64,000 nt of DNA from Microbacterium radiodurans (GCF_008710705.1 NZ_VYRZ01000003.1:620001-684000); one strand, 5' to 3'. Shown: positions 17,703 to 26,498, counted from the stretch's first letter. A program made the numbers and translations. Notes: generated by a model not told the origin, from the sequence alone.

Positions 17703-17996
17703 TCAAGGCCGATGCCGTTGTTCGGATCGGCGACCCACCCGCGAGGCGCGTCGACGAGGGCGCAACGCGAACAGCCTGGCCGGCTCCACTTCGAGTGCGT
17801 CGCAGATCGCAGTGAGGGTGGTGAAGCGGATCGCCTTCCCTCGGTTGTTCTTCAATGCCGAGAGGTTAGCGATAGTGATGCCCGTCCGTTGCGCGAGCTC
17901 GGTGAGGGTCATCCCTTTCTCCTCGAGAACCTCATCGATGAGGATCAGAACACGATGCGCACCCGGGGGAGCCTCGGCGGCCTCAGATGACGCCAT
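17703..17996 (-). CDS. XRE-family transcriptional regulator (YozG-like)
   Basis: This short DNA-binding protein (97 aa) has a complete Cro/C1-type helix-turn-helix: GMTLTELAQRTGITIANLSAL (the second helix carries the recognition residues), then a trailing helix with TTLTAICDALEVEPARLF. Small XRE regulators of this type are nearly always paired with DUF2975 membrane proteins, as here: its ATG (17994-17996) lies inside the end of the upstream DUF2975 gene, overlapping it by 14 bp. The basic C-terminal tail (RPRRRASRVGRRSEQRHRP) is unusual. It probably controls its own two-gene operon. Confidence 0.85.
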   Translation of the reverse strand: MASSEAAEAPPGAHRVLILIDEVLEEKGMTLTELAQRTGITIANLSALKNNRGKAIRFTTLTAICDALEVEPARLFALRPRRRASRVGRRSEQRHRP

Positions 17997-18636
17997 CGAC
18001 GTCGTCCATCAGCTGGGCGCCCGAGCGGAACGCAGCGAGGAGGGCAACTGCGATGAGGCCTCCGATGATCAGCGGGATCGGCCATTGAGGAAGCCCGATG
18101 GTGAGGTCCGAGTAGTTCGCCCCGAGAAACGCCAGGCGGTCGGACCCGCTCACCGGGCCTGCGTTGATGATGAGGTAGATGCTGGCCACTGTGCTGAGTA
18201 CCCCAGCAGCGATACCGCCACTCAGGAGCACGATTGCGAGCCGCCGCAGGCCCGCCACTACGGTCGACGAAAACGGCGTTGCACGCGCCACGCTTCGCAG
18301 AATCCTGAGCAGGAGCACCGCCGCGATTGCGGCGGTGGCCGCCTCGATTATGAGCGGCGAGCCGGCTCCGATTCGCAGCCACACGTCCGCATCGCGCAGA
18401 TCTCCGGTCGCACCCGATGCGAGCTGTGCTGCGTCAATCATCGGCAGCCACGTCAGCGGCAGGCCGCCGCGAGTACCCTCACCAACGAACAGCGTTCGGC
18501 CTGCGATGGCCATTGCGCCTCTTCCGGCGTCGTTGACGATGGCGATCGCTGCCACCGCGGCAATGACCCCATGGATCAGTCGATTGCGACTGCCGATACC
18601 CGCGACCAGTTCGAAGCGCTTCTTCACCGTCGACAT
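17983..18636 (-). CDS. DUF2975 membrane protein
   Basis: The 217-aa product has four hydrophobic segments in the DUF2975 pattern: one near the N-terminus (LIHGVIAAVAAIAIV), one around 95-115 (IIEAATAAIAAVLLLRIL), one around 130-155 (LAIVLLSGGIAAGVLSTVA) and one near the C-terminus (PLIIGGLIAVALLAAF). A conserved-type segment with ATPFSSTVVAGLRRLA links helices two and three. Function of DUF2975 is not established; its constant pairing with an XRE regulator suggests a membrane sensor or regulator partner. It is the first gene of the pair, transcribed away from the ABC exporter genes. Confidence 0.85.
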   Translation of the reverse strand: MSTVKKRFELVAGIGSRNRLIHGVIAAVAAIAIVNDAGRGAMAIAGRTLFVGEGTRGGLPLTWLPMIDAAQLASGATGDLRDADVWLRIGAGSPLIIEAATAAIAAVLLLRILRSVARATPFSSTVVAGLRRLAIVLLSGGIAAGVLSTVASIYLIINAGPVSGSDRLAFLGANYSDLTIGLPQWPIPLIIGGLIAVALLAAFRSGAQLMDDVDGVI

Positions 18637-18954
18637 GCTTCCTCCCGAGTGTCATCGCTTACACGACCGCGCCCATCGCGCGTGCATGATGCAACATGGG
18701 ATGACATGATACGTAGCGCCGGATGCATCAGACAACGTTCGGCCGCCAGACCGGTAGAGGGAACCGGAACGAACCTCGAGTTCCAGAGCAGTCGAACTGA
18801 CTCAACTGTCGAGGCCAAGAATGCGAGGGCGGTCAAGCCTTGGAGGACCGACCACGCAGTACTGATTTCGACGACGGCTCACGGCTGCCGGTGGCACTTT
18901 CACGCGTCACCCCCTCGGGCGAAGGGCAGAGCTCACCCGATAAGGATGGTGCAC
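18637..18954. other. Divergent intergenic region
   Basis: These 318 bp separate the DUF2975-XRE pair (minus) from the ABC exporter (plus) and should hold both promoters. No reading frame is convincing. Short ATGATGCA/GGATGCATCA-like half sites occur near 18,688-18,730, but no clear operator could be named. Confidence 0.4.
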
Positions 18955-19689
18955 GTGCTCACAGCAACAGTGGCTCGGTTCGCGTATCGGCGCGACCGGA
19001 CGCAAATTCAGGGCGTCGAGGTCGGCCTCGGTCGGGGGAGAACCGTGCTCCTCGGCCCGAACGGCGCGGGCAAGACCACGCTTCTCAAGGCGATCGCCGG
19101 AGTGCTCGCCTACGAAGGCACCCTCGCGATCGACGGCATCTCTTACTCGACCTCGACCCGCCGACCCAGGTCATTCCGACGCGCGGTGGGGTGGTTGCCG
19201 CAGGACGTGACGCCTTTTCCGAACCTCTCGGTTCGAGAACACGTCGCCTACGCCGGCTGGCTGAAAGGCCTGCCCATGAAGCAAGCGTGGGACCAAGCCG
19301 AGGCGGCTCTGGATGCCGTTGGTCTCGAATCGCGGGCTCGCGAACGTGCCGGGAGTCTGTCGGGCGGGCAGACGCGGCGGCTCGGCATCGCAGGAGTGCT
19401 CGTACACGACGCCGCCTATCTTCTGCTCGACGAGCCGACGGCCGGTCTCGACCCGCGCGAGCGGGAGCGGTTGGTTGAAATCCTGCGACCGATAGAGAAG
19501 GAACGCGCGGTCCTCATCTCGACCCACGACACCGACTCGCTCATCGACGATGAATCGCGCATCCATGTACTCGCGGACGGAACCACGCGATTCACCGGGA
19601 CGTACGAGCAGTTCGTCTTCGGCCAGACGGGCGACACTGCGGTGGACCGGGTGCGACGCGCGTACGCATCCCTGGTGCCGGAGGACTGA
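18955..19689 (+). CDS. ABC transporter ATP-binding protein
   Basis: This is the ATPase of an ABC system, probably an exporter. Walker A GPNGAGKTT, Q-loop WLPQDVTPFPN, signature LSGGQTRRLGI, Walker B LLLDEPTAGLDP and the H-loop ISTHDTD are all present in order, giving about 244 aa. The likely start is GTG 18955, eight bases after AAGGA; an ATG at 18946 is also possible, whereas the frame open further upstream is not protein-like. It is followed after 4 bp by a membrane protein gene and then a second one, forming a three-gene cassette. The sequence resembles ATPases of bacteriocin-immunity or ABC-2-like systems; the substrate is unknown. Confidence 0.85.
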   Translation: MLTATVARFAYRRDRTQIQGVEVGLGRGRTVLLGPNGAGKTTLLKAIAGVLAYEGTLAIDGISYSTSTRRPRSFRRAVGWLPQDVTPFPNLSVREHVAYAGWLKGLPMKQAWDQAEAALDAVGLESRARERAGSLSGGQTRRLGIAGVLVHDAAYLLLDEPTAGLDPRERERLVEILRPIEKERAVLISTHDTDSLIDDESRIHVLADGTTRFTGTYEQFVFGQTGDTAVDRVRRAYASLVPED

Positions 19690-19693
19690 GTCC

Positions 19694-20971
19694 ATGAGGC
19701 TTCCGATCCCACTAAGACGTCATTCGGTCTTCTGGCTGCTGCTACCCACGATTCCACTGATGTGGATCGTCGCGCAGTTCTCGCCTCCGATCGGGGTTCC
19801 GCCCCAGACCTGGACCTGGGTGATCGGTCACTCCGTTCTCCTCGTGCTGGTGCCCGCGGCTGTCTCTGCGACGGGTGCGGCGCTGGAAGCAGCTCGGCTC
19901 CGCACGCGGCGTCAGGAAAATGCCGTCAACGTGCGTTCCTCCGCGTCGATCGTGTGGAACGCGATCTGGCCGAGCTACCTCTGCGGACTAGTGGCACAGC
20001 TCATCGCCATCGGAATCGTCGCCCTCAGCACAACGGGAGGCGCCGGTCGCATCCCGTGGGGAATGCTCGGCGCCATCGGCGCAATGCTGCTGTTCCACAC
20101 AACGCTCGGATTCTTCATGGGCAGCCTGGTTCGCCCCATCTTCGGCGTTCCAGCAGCGCTCGCGATGAGCTACATCTGGCTCGGCTTCACGGGCACCGTC
20201 CCGTACTTCGAGCTGAGGCACCTCGCCGGGCTCGTGCTCGAGACCTGCTGCTACTACGACCAGCAGCCGCGTCCGGCATCTTTGGCGTCCGTCACCGTGT
20301 TCTCGATCCTTGCTGCGATAGGCCTCGTACTCCCCGCATCAGCGGCTCTTCGGATCGTGGCCGGGCGAACCGTGTTGGCAGCATCCGTGGGTGCGGCGCT
20401 CGTCGTGGGCGCCTTCGGGGCGGGCCTGGTCGTCGCGAATGGTCTTCCACCGTCGGCGGCGGAGCCTCGCGACCGCGGGGAGCTCGTGTGCACCGACGGT
20501 GAGGTGACCGTGTGCCTGTTCCCTGAGCAGCAGGACCCCGTGGTCGTCGCGCGCACCCAGGAGATGGTTACGCGCGTGCGCGATCAGGGGGTGATGATCC
20601 CCGCCAGAGTGGAGGCGTCGAGCGGCGCCGAATACGACCGCGACCGTATTCGTCTGCGTGCGTTCGCGGGAATGTCCGACCAGCAGCTCGCGGGGTCGCT
20701 TGCCAGCGACCTGCCCGAGACGATCTGCGACGGCGACCCGGTCGAGGTGGCGATCGAACGTGACCTCGCGAGGTCGACCGCGGTGGTCTGGATGCAGGCG
20801 ACGATGCTCGGTGTCGATCTGAGCGAGGTGCCCCTCAACGGCGCTGAACCGGGTCTGACTGCTCGGGTCGGCGCGCTCGGGGCCGAGTCCGAGGCCAGCC
20901 GAGTTGCCTGGGTGAACGAAGCGATCGCCTCGCTGCGGGACTGTGCGACGACCCCGCCGGGACTGCCGTGA
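19694..20971 (+). CDS. ABC-2-like membrane protein with extracytoplasmic domain
   Basis: The 425-aa product has six hydrophobic segments in its first about 250 residues, beginning FWLLLPTIPLMWIVAQF and including HSVLLVLVPAAVSATGAALEA, then a C-terminal soluble part of about 170 residues. That part has paired cysteines (ELVCTDGEVTVCLFPEQ) and may face outside. It lies between the ATPase gene and a second membrane protein and overlaps the latter by four bases (GTGA). It is most likely the permease of the ABC cassette. The large soluble tail is not typical of simple ABC-2 permeases and may bind a substrate or a cell-wall ligand. No signal peptide is separate from the first helix. Confidence 0.7.
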   Translation: MRLPIPLRRHSVFWLLLPTIPLMWIVAQFSPPIGVPPQTWTWVIGHSVLLVLVPAAVSATGAALEAARLRTRRQENAVNVRSSASIVWNAIWPSYLCGLVAQLIAIGIVALSTTGGAGRIPWGMLGAIGAMLLFHTTLGFFMGSLVRPIFGVPAALAMSYIWLGFTGTVPYFELRHLAGLVLETCCYYDQQPRPASLASVTVFSILAAIGLVLPASAALRIVAGRTVLAASVGAALVVGAFGAGLVVANGLPPSAAEPRDRGELVCTDGEVTVCLFPEQQDPVVVARTQEMVTRVRDQGVMIPARVEASSGAEYDRDRIRLRAFAGMSDQQLAGSLASDLPETICDGDPVEVAIERDLARSTAVVWMQATMLGVDLSEVPLNGAEPGLTARVGALGAESEASRVAWVNEAIASLRDCATTPPGLP

Positions 20972-21546
20972 GACTGGCGCTGAAGACCCACCGGGTCGTC
21001 TTAGTCGGGGTGGTCCAGTTGGTAGCAGCGGTGATCGCATCGGCCTTCGGAGACACGCGGCTCGCACTGCCGGGGCTCGGCGGTGACGGCCCGCTGTCGC
21101 TGCTGGTCGCGCTGATGGCCACGCTGACAACGGCGCCGGCACTCGTTCGGGCGTGGCCGACAGAGCGCATGAACGTGGCGCGTAACGCCGGCTTGATCTC
21201 GATCGCCATGCTCTGCCTGCAGCTCGCCCCGGCTGGAGTGACCGCGGCCATCTTCGCCGTCAGCGGCTCCTCCCATGGGATCGTCTATGTCGGGATACTG
21301 CTCTGGTTGCTCGCACTTCAGCTATCGACGGGCGTGCTGGTCAGTGCGACTTACCAGGGCATCGCTCCGGCGGTCTACGTGTTCTTGTGCGCGCTCATCG
21401 GACGGATCGACTCCGCCGTTCAGCCCTGGGCTTGGCCGCTGGCGGACCCCGGTGTGCTCGCAGCCATCGTCGTGGGCGGCGGCGCGTTCGGTGTCGCCCT
21501 CGGACTCCTCGCCTGGCTCGGTCTTCACCGCGACACGAGCAGGTGA
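20968..21546 (+). CDS. Polytopic membrane protein of the ABC cassette
   Basis: The 192-aa product starts at GTG 20968, overlapping the previous stop. Five to six hydrophobic segments cover nearly all of it (VVLVGVVQLVAAVIASAF, LSLLVALMATLTTAPALV, NAGLISIAMLCLQLAPAGV, GIVYVGILLWLLALQL, LAAIVVGGGAFGVALGLLAW). No soluble domain or motif is seen. It is probably the second permease component, pairing with the larger membrane protein and the upstream ATPase. The substrate cannot be inferred. Confidence 0.7.
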   Translation: MRLALKTHRVVLVGVVQLVAAVIASAFGDTRLALPGLGGDGPLSLLVALMATLTTAPALVRAWPTERMNVARNAGLISIAMLCLQLAPAGVTAAIFAVSGSSHGIVYVGILLWLLALQLSTGVLVSATYQGIAPAVYVFLCALIGRIDSAVQPWAWPLADPGVLAAIVVGGGAFGVALGLLAWLGLHRDTSR

Positions 21547-21857
21547 GGCGGCGGCGGACGCCGGCATGGGATCCTGTGCGCTTAGGGCTAGGCGCTGTGC
21601 GTGGAACGCCATCGCGCGGGCCGGTATCCGTAGAAGCGTGTCGCGGTCACTCTGCGGCGGGCTGCGACATCGCCGATGGCTGATCACCGGTCTCGGCTGT
21701 TTCCAGTAGATCGAACGCCACGGCACGTCGCAACCGTTGGAGGCCCGGAAGCCATGGGCGAGGTGTGACCAGCGCATCATTTGGCCTCCGGAGCATTCCG
21801 ATGCCGCGTCCGCAGCGCTCGGTAGAGTGACGAAGAACATCCCTGGGGAGGGCTGGC
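21547..21857. other. Intergenic region, nothing recognised
   Basis: These 311 bp separate the ABC cassette from the exonuclease-BRCT gene. No convincing reading frame, repeat or strong hairpin was found. Confidence 0.4.
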
Positions 21858-22181
21858 ATGACGCGCGGCTTCGCTGTCATCGATCTGGAGACGACCGGAC
21901 TGTTACTACAGAAGCACGACCGCATCGTCGAAGTGGCGATCGGCGACACCGTCGTGATTACGGGCGAGACCCGTCGAGAGCGAGCGGCATGGTTCGAGAT
22001 GCTCAGCCAGCGCCAGTTCGCGCCGAAGGACAGCTTGGTCAAGAAGGCGAAAGTCCTCGTCGCCGCTGACCCCGACTCGATGTCGGGCAAGGCGAGGCAG
22101 GCTCGCGCGTGGGGGATTCCCATCATCAATGAAGCGGGACTCGAAAGATTGCTCGGACTGCCGGCGAGTGGCCGGCGATGA
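21858..22181 (+). pseudogene. Exonuclease-BRCT gene with an internal in-frame deletion
   Basis: The 107-aa frame joins two recognisable ends. Residues 1-30 are the start of a DEDDh exonuclease (FAVIDLETTGLLLQKHDRIV), with the first Asp and Glu of the catalytic site. From about residue 33 it reads directly into a BRCT-type domain (VVITGETRRERAAWFEML ... VLVAADPDSMSGKARQARAW ... IPIINEAGLERLLG). Full-length actinobacterial exonuclease-BRCT proteins are several hundred residues; the middle, with the other catalytic residues, is missing, so the product cannot be an exonuclease. The frame is kept, so a minimal BRCT protein may still be made. Its stop overlaps the next ATG (ATGA). Confidence 0.65.
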
Positions 22182-22732
22182 CGGGCGAGCGGTCTCATGC
22201 GGGATTCACCGAGCTGTCGCCGATCACCCGTAATCGCACGCGCCTCCCTCTATGGGCCGGTCGCATGCGCCTCGTCTTCACCCTCTGCGCGATATTCGGC
22301 GCCGCGCAGTTCCTCGTTCCGTTGATCGCCCGCGTCGCGTTCAACGGTGGTCGCGTGTGGCCCACCGATGAGGAGCACTCGCTGTGGGGGTCGGTGATCG
22401 GGGACCGCGTGCTCGGCGTTCCAGCATGGCTGACGATCGCGACCGGCGCCGTCGGGATGGCCGCTGCCGTGGCGTACCTGATCGGCAGCCGACGCGACGC
22501 CGGAGCGGACGCCCCCTACGTGAGTCTGGTCTCGCTGCTGATCTTCGGCGGCTTCCCGTGGGCCATCGCCGCCCTCAACACGGACCCGACCGGGATCGTC
22601 CGCACGCCCGGGCCGGAGGGCTATCCCATCGGATGGCACTGGGTGCTGTCGCCGGTCGCGGCCGTGGTGCTGGCGGTCGGGATCGTCGTGTCCGTCCGAT
22701 CGCGCCGGAACGCGCGCGGCGCCGGAGGATAG
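22178..22732 (+). CDS. Hypothetical four-helix membrane protein
   Basis: The 184-aa product starts at ATG 22178, overlapping the preceding stop by four bases. Four hydrophobic segments are visible: LVFTLCAIFGAAQFLVPLIA, then AWLTIATGAVGMAAAVAYLI, then VSLVSLLIFGGFPWAIAAL, then WVLSPVAAVVLAVGIVVSV. The loop after the first holds GGRVWPTDEEHSLWGS. No family function is recognised. Confidence 0.65.
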   Translation: MTGERSHAGFTELSPITRNRTRLPLWAGRMRLVFTLCAIFGAAQFLVPLIARVAFNGGRVWPTDEEHSLWGSVIGDRVLGVPAWLTIATGAVGMAAAVAYLIGSRRDAGADAPYVSLVSLLIFGGFPWAIAALNTDPTGIVRTPGPEGYPIGWHWVLSPVAAVVLAVGIVVSVRSRRNARGAGG

Positions 22733-22938
22733 CGGCGAACTCCCGTGCCGAGTGGGGCGCGCCCGCGCCGCCCGTGGGCTACATCCTGCTGACCCCGACG
22801 GGCGCCGGCTCCCGGCGGCGGCGGGACGGAATCACCTGATGGCTCTGCTCGTCGCACGGTTCACAGCCGTCGGCCGTCCTGACCTCGACGCCGAGGCGCG
22901 CTCGACGGCCCGCCGGCAGCGGCGGCACTGACCGCGCG

Positions 22939-23337
22939 TCAGCGCCGGAGGCGCCGGGCGGCGGTCAGATCGATCACGAACAGCGCCGCCCCCTGCAGCA
23001 CGACGGCCAGGCCGTGGCCGCGCGCGTCGGTGGGTCGCAAGCGGCCGCCGAAGGTCGGCGTCCGGACGGCGAGATGGGCGCCCGCGGCGACGTAGCCGAC
23101 GTCGAGCGCGGCGTTCACGAGCAGGATGCGGCGCAGGGTCTGCGCCTGCGGGACCTTGTCCCTCCCGCGGGTGATCGCCGCGAGCGCGAGGTCGATCGCG
23201 CCCCACATCAGGGTCTGCAGTCCGAACGCGCGCGTCCGTCCCGGCAGCGCGAGCACCCCGCCGACGAGCATGGATGCCGTGCCCCACCGCGTCAGCCGAC
23301 GGACGACGGTGCGGGTCACGGTGCGCGCGGAGCTCAT
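22939..23337 (-). CDS. Hypothetical membrane protein
   Basis: The 132-aa product starts at ATG 23337 (MSSARTVTRTVVRRLTRWG). Hydrophobic segments include ASMLVGGVLALPG, FGLQTLMWGAIDLALAAI, LLVNAALDVGYVAAGAHLAV and GLAVVLQGAALFVIDL, with the W-G-A-ID-ALA pattern of small actinobacterial membrane proteins annotated DUF6992-like. The longer open frame upstream of this ATG has a Arg/Gly-rich shadow composition and was rejected. It stands alone, in the same direction as the downstream-lying GTPase gene but separated from it by 80 bp. Confidence 0.65.
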   Translation of the reverse strand: MSSARTVTRTVVRRLTRWGTASMLVGGVLALPGRTRAFGLQTLMWGAIDLALAAITRGRDKVPQAQTLRRILLVNAALDVGYVAAGAHLAVRTPTFGGRLRPTDARGHGLAVVLQGAALFVIDLTAARRLRR

Positions 23338-23417
23338 GGACCCATCATGGTGCGGCGGCGCCACCGCATCCCGCCCCTGTCGTTCCGCCCGCCGGCGACC
23401 TAAACTGGCCCGCACCG

Positions 23418-24584
23418 TCAGCGCTTCAGCACGCGCCGCTCCGCGACCTTCCGGACGACCTCGAGCAAGCCGGGCGCGTAGTCGCTCCACGAATCGGTGA
23501 CCTTCGAGACGTCGATCTTGCCGGTGTGCACGTTCTCGCACAGCCGCAGCCAGGCCTCGCCGGTCGCGGCGGTGAGGGCGAAGGCGACTCCGGCGTTGAT
23601 GACGCTCCCCGCGCCGGGGATGAGCTTGATGAAGCTGCGGGCGAGAGCTTGCCCGCTGATCTGCACGCCGAGCTGGGCGAGGGCGCCCGCCGACATCATC
23701 GTCGTGAGCTCGAGGTCGTAGATCGCCGCGATCCGGCCCATCATCGCGAGCTGGATCGGCGCGAGAACCATCGCGTCGGCAACCGGAACGGGAACCGCCG
23801 CCGCTCCCGCTGCGGCGCTGGCGGCACCGGCGATGACGGGGCGGGCGAGTTCGCGTTTCCACGGGAGGTTGAGCCTCTGCGCGATGCGAAAGGCGTCCTT
23901 CTCGTTGTCCGGCGAGAGGGTCAGCGTCTCGGCCACGATCTCACCGAGGCCGTGCCCCTTGCCCTTCCCGTGCTTGCCGGCGGTGGACGTGAGGATGACG
24001 CGCTCGATCGGGATGTGGATCGGCCGGCCGTCTCCGTCGACGGGCTCCTCGAGCCATTCCTGGAACTCGGTCACGTCGTCCGGAGCGGTGCGCTTGCCCG
24101 TGATCGGGTTCTTCGACCAGTCGACCTTGGTGAGCACGAGGATGACGGGCAGCCCCGCGGCATCCAGCTCTCGGATCATGTCGATGTCGGGTTGCGTCAG
24201 TCGCGGCAGCTGCGAGAGCACGCAGTACCAGACGACGGAGACCCGCTCGATGGCCGGACGCTCGGAGATCGTCCGCAGATGACCCCGCAGGATGTCTGCC
24301 GGGGGAGCGGCGGAACCGATCTCGAACCCCTCGATGTCCCAGATGCCGAGGGAGGGATCGCTGTAGTACTTCACGCCCCGAGTGACGGGCAGCCCTTTGC
24401 CGACCTTCGCGAGGTCGCGACCGAACACCGCGTTGACGAGCGAGGACTTGCCGACGCCCGTGCCGCCGATGACGGCGAGGTTGAACCGCCCGTACCGCGA
24501 CTTCGCCTCGGAGTTCGCCTCCGCGAATGCGCGCTCATCGGCCTCAGTGACCTTCACCGGCTTCTTCTCCCGCTTGGCGTTCAC
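23418..24584 (-). CDS. Dynamin/Era-like GTPase with DUF697-type C-terminus
   Basis: This 388-aa protein starts at GTG 24584, preceded by AGAGGA. The G domain is complete: G1 GGTGVGKSSLVNAVFG, G3 IWDIEGFEIG (a D-x-x-G variant with Glu), G4 LTKVDWSKN and a G5-like TSTAG. After about residue 230 a hydrophobic, Ala/Gly-rich helical domain follows (VIAGAASAAAGAAAVPVPVA, AMVLAPIQLAMMGRIAAIYD), typical of DUF697, which associates with membranes. Proteins of this type act in stress-related membrane or ion homeostasis; the precise role here is unknown. It is monocistronic between two unrelated genes. Confidence 0.8.
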   Translation of the reverse strand: MNAKREKKPVKVTEADERAFAEANSEAKSRYGRFNLAVIGGTGVGKSSLVNAVFGRDLAKVGKGLPVTRGVKYYSDPSLGIWDIEGFEIGSAAPPADILRGHLRTISERPAIERVSVVWYCVLSQLPRLTQPDIDMIRELDAAGLPVILVLTKVDWSKNPITGKRTAPDDVTEFQEWLEEPVDGDGRPIHIPIERVILTSTAGKHGKGKGHGLGEIVAETLTLSPDNEKDAFRIAQRLNLPWKRELARPVIAGAASAAAGAAAVPVPVADAMVLAPIQLAMMGRIAAIYDLELTTMMSAGALAQLGVQISGQALARSFIKLIPGAGSVINAGVAFALTAATGEAWLRLCENVHTGKIDVSKVTDSWSDYAPGLLEVVRKVAERRVLKR

Positions 24585-24658
24585 AGGTCGATCATCCTCT
24601 CCTCGCACAATCCGGACTGATGTCGTGAACCGGCTTCGCTTCGACGCTCCGCCGCATC

Positions 24659-25438
24659 TCAGGCGGTGCTGTCGAGGATGAGGCGTGCCGTTTCCTCCGG
24701 CTGGTCCCAGTGCGGGAAGTGACCGCACTTCTCGAACCAGTGCAGCGTGGCATCGGGGAACAGCTCCGAGGCCCGCGCTGCCTGGCTCGGGACAGTCACT
24801 CTGTCGTTCCGCCCCCATCCGATGACCATCCTCCCCTTGAGGGAACCCGCGGGTGCCCCCTCCTGACGGGGTCCGTGAATGAGAGCGTCAAGGGCGGGAT
24901 CCAGGCTGGCCGATGTCTTGAACCCGCGAAGCTCGTGCAGCACCAGATCCTGCGGCAGCTTCCACGGGTGGTGGGAGAACTGCAGCAGCAGGGCTGTGCG
25001 GCCCACGGGGTTGCCCGTGAGGAACGGCAACGCCGGTTGGATGCGGCGCACCAGCGCAACGGATGCCTTGATGCTCGCGCCGAAGACCGCCACCTGGCGG
25101 TCGTTCCAGAATCCGCCAGGATCGAGTGCGACGGTGTTGCCGGCGTGCCCTCGACGCGCCATCTCCATCACTATCCGCGCGCCCATGGAGCTGCCGACCA
25201 CATCGACGTCGCCCAACTCCGCGTCGCGGATGAAGGCCTCGACGGCGCTCGTCAGCGTGGCGATGGTGGTCTCGCCGATGAGCGGCGCGGACTCGCCGCA
25301 CCCCGGGAGGTCGACGGCGATCACACGGCGTTCCGCCGCCAGCGCCGGGATCACCGGCGCCCAATTGCCACTGCTGGAGCCGAGCCCATGGACCAGGAGC
25401 AGAGGCCTACCGGAGCCCTGCTGGGTGGAGTGCAACAT
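24659..25438 (-). CDS. Alpha/beta hydrolase
   Basis: The 259-aa enzyme starts at ATG 25438. It has the oxyanion-hole motif LLLVHGLGSSSGNW, a nucleophile elbow GSSMGA (Ser near 96), the acid in GWGRNDRV near 210, and the catalytic His in CGHFPHWDQPEE near 240. This is the canonical hydrolase triad with no lipobox or signal peptide, so it acts in the cytoplasm. The substrate cannot be inferred; the elbow and length fit small esterases or C-C hydrolases. It is transcribed away from the lipoprotein gene at 25,560. Confidence 0.8.
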   Translation of the reverse strand: MLHSTQQGSGRPLLLVHGLGSSSGNWAPVIPALAAERRVIAVDLPGCGESAPLIGETTIATLTSAVEAFIRDAELGDVDVVGSSMGARIVMEMARRGHAGNTVALDPGGFWNDRQVAVFGASIKASVALVRRIQPALPFLTGNPVGRTALLLQFSHHPWKLPQDLVLHELRGFKTSASLDPALDALIHGPRQEGAPAGSLKGRMVIGWGRNDRVTVPSQAARASELFPDATLHWFEKCGHFPHWDQPEETARLILDSTA

Positions 25439-25559
25439 GGGTTCACCGTAAGCCGGAGGGGCGCGACGGCGGACACTGTTGCCAGGTCGGGGCGGAGCGC
25501 ATATGCGTTCATGCGGGGGCTGCCCCGAACGTGCCATCAGCCGCCGATAAGGTCGACGC

Positions 25560-26201
25560 ATGTCGTCACGCATCTTCCGTGTAGCGGTGCTCTCACTCCT
25601 GCTGGTGATGGTGAGTGGCTGCACAGGTCAGGTCGATGACATGGACACGTCCCCGTCGCCGACAGGCTCCCGCGAGACTCCCGCCACCGATGCCGTCAGC
25701 CCGACGGCGGAGCCCGAGGTCACTCCGCCTCCGCAGCGAGCCGCGCTCCCGGATTGCGCCAATCTCATGAGCATCGAGCAGGTGCGTGTGTCCGTCAACG
25801 ACGATCGCGTCGAAGGGTCGGATCCTCTCGAGGTCATCGCGGCGCCGGACGTGCTGGGGCCCGCAGCACAAGACACCTTCGACGCCGCGACAGATGTGGT
25901 GGGCTGCACATACGGCATCCCCCAAACCGACGGAGGCTTCTCCGTCACGGTTCTGGTTGTCGACGCGGAAGCGGCATCGGAGCTCGTCAACGCGCTGGGC
26001 GAATCCGACCAATACGAGCGGACGACGCGCGGCGCGATCGTCATGTTCTCCAAAGACATCCCGGAGGGCCTCGGCACCTACCTCGGCTACGCGTTCGCCG
26101 ACGACGTCTGGGCGATCGTCCACGGCACGATGGTCGGTCCTACTACCTCCGTGAACGTGGCCGCGGACGCCGTCGCCGCCGTGCTGGCGCCAGCGGCGTG
26201 A
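25560..26201 (+). CDS. Predicted lipoprotein
   Basis: The 213-aa product begins with a lipoprotein signal (FRVAVLSLLLVMVSGC), with Cys near 20, followed by a Thr/Ser/Pro-rich spacer (DTSPSPTGSRETPATDA). The folded part has two matching cysteines (LPDCANLMSIEQV and DVVGCTYGIPQTDG) and ends in a strand-rich region. This resembles DUF3558-type actinobacterial surface lipoproteins. It should be anchored outside the membrane. No operon partner; the next gene is 61 bp away in the same direction. Confidence 0.7.
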   Translation: MSSRIFRVAVLSLLLVMVSGCTGQVDDMDTSPSPTGSRETPATDAVSPTAEPEVTPPPQRAALPDCANLMSIEQVRVSVNDDRVEGSDPLEVIAAPDVLGPAAQDTFDAATDVVGCTYGIPQTDGGFSVTVLVVDAEAASELVNALGESDQYERTTRGAIVMFSKDIPEGLGTYLGYAFADDVWAIVHGTMVGPTTSVNVAADAVAAVLAPAA

Positions 26202-26262
26202 ACCGATCCGCGCTGGGACGGTCATGATCCTCCCCGCTACGTCTCTCGGCTAGCCTTTCTCC

Positions 26263-26490
26263 ATGCCCGATTCCACCCGGATCACCGACGTCTCGATCGG
26301 AAGCGACGGCATCCGGCTCGGTCAGTTCATGAAGTTCGCGGGTCTGCTCGACTCGGGCGGCGACGTGAAGGAAGCCATCATCGACGGCTTCGTCACCGTC
26401 AACGGCGAGGTCGACCGCCGACGTGGACGTCAGCTGCAGACGGGCGATGTCGTCACGTATGACGGGCGCTCCGTCCGCGTTCGTCCGTAG
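26263..26490 (+). CDS. S4-domain RNA-binding protein
   Basis: The 75-aa product is one S4 domain: IRLGQFMKFAGLLDSGGDVK, EAIIDGFVTVNGEVDRRRGR, then LQTGDVVTYDGRSVRVRP. It matches the small YbcJ-like S4 family, which binds RNA, probably in ribosome assembly or quality control. Length and start (ATG 26263) are typical. A short sequence CGTCAGCTGCAG inside the gene (26,428-26,439) recurs right after the gene at 26,513-26,524, next to the tRNA-like remnant. Confidence 0.85.
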   Translation: MPDSTRITDVSIGSDGIRLGQFMKFAGLLDSGGDVKEAIIDGFVTVNGEVDRRRGRQLQTGDVVTYDGRSVRVRP

Positions 26491-26498
26491 GAGGGCGC

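Noticed and set aside
22839..22931. 30-codon ORF MALLVARFTAVGRPD
   Set aside because: No ribosome site and no relatives recognised; too short to support.
23274..24620. 448-aa open frame on the plus strand opposite the GTPase gene
   Set aside because: Its composition mirrors the GC bias of the GTPase gene on the other strand; the minus strand has clear G1/G4 motifs.
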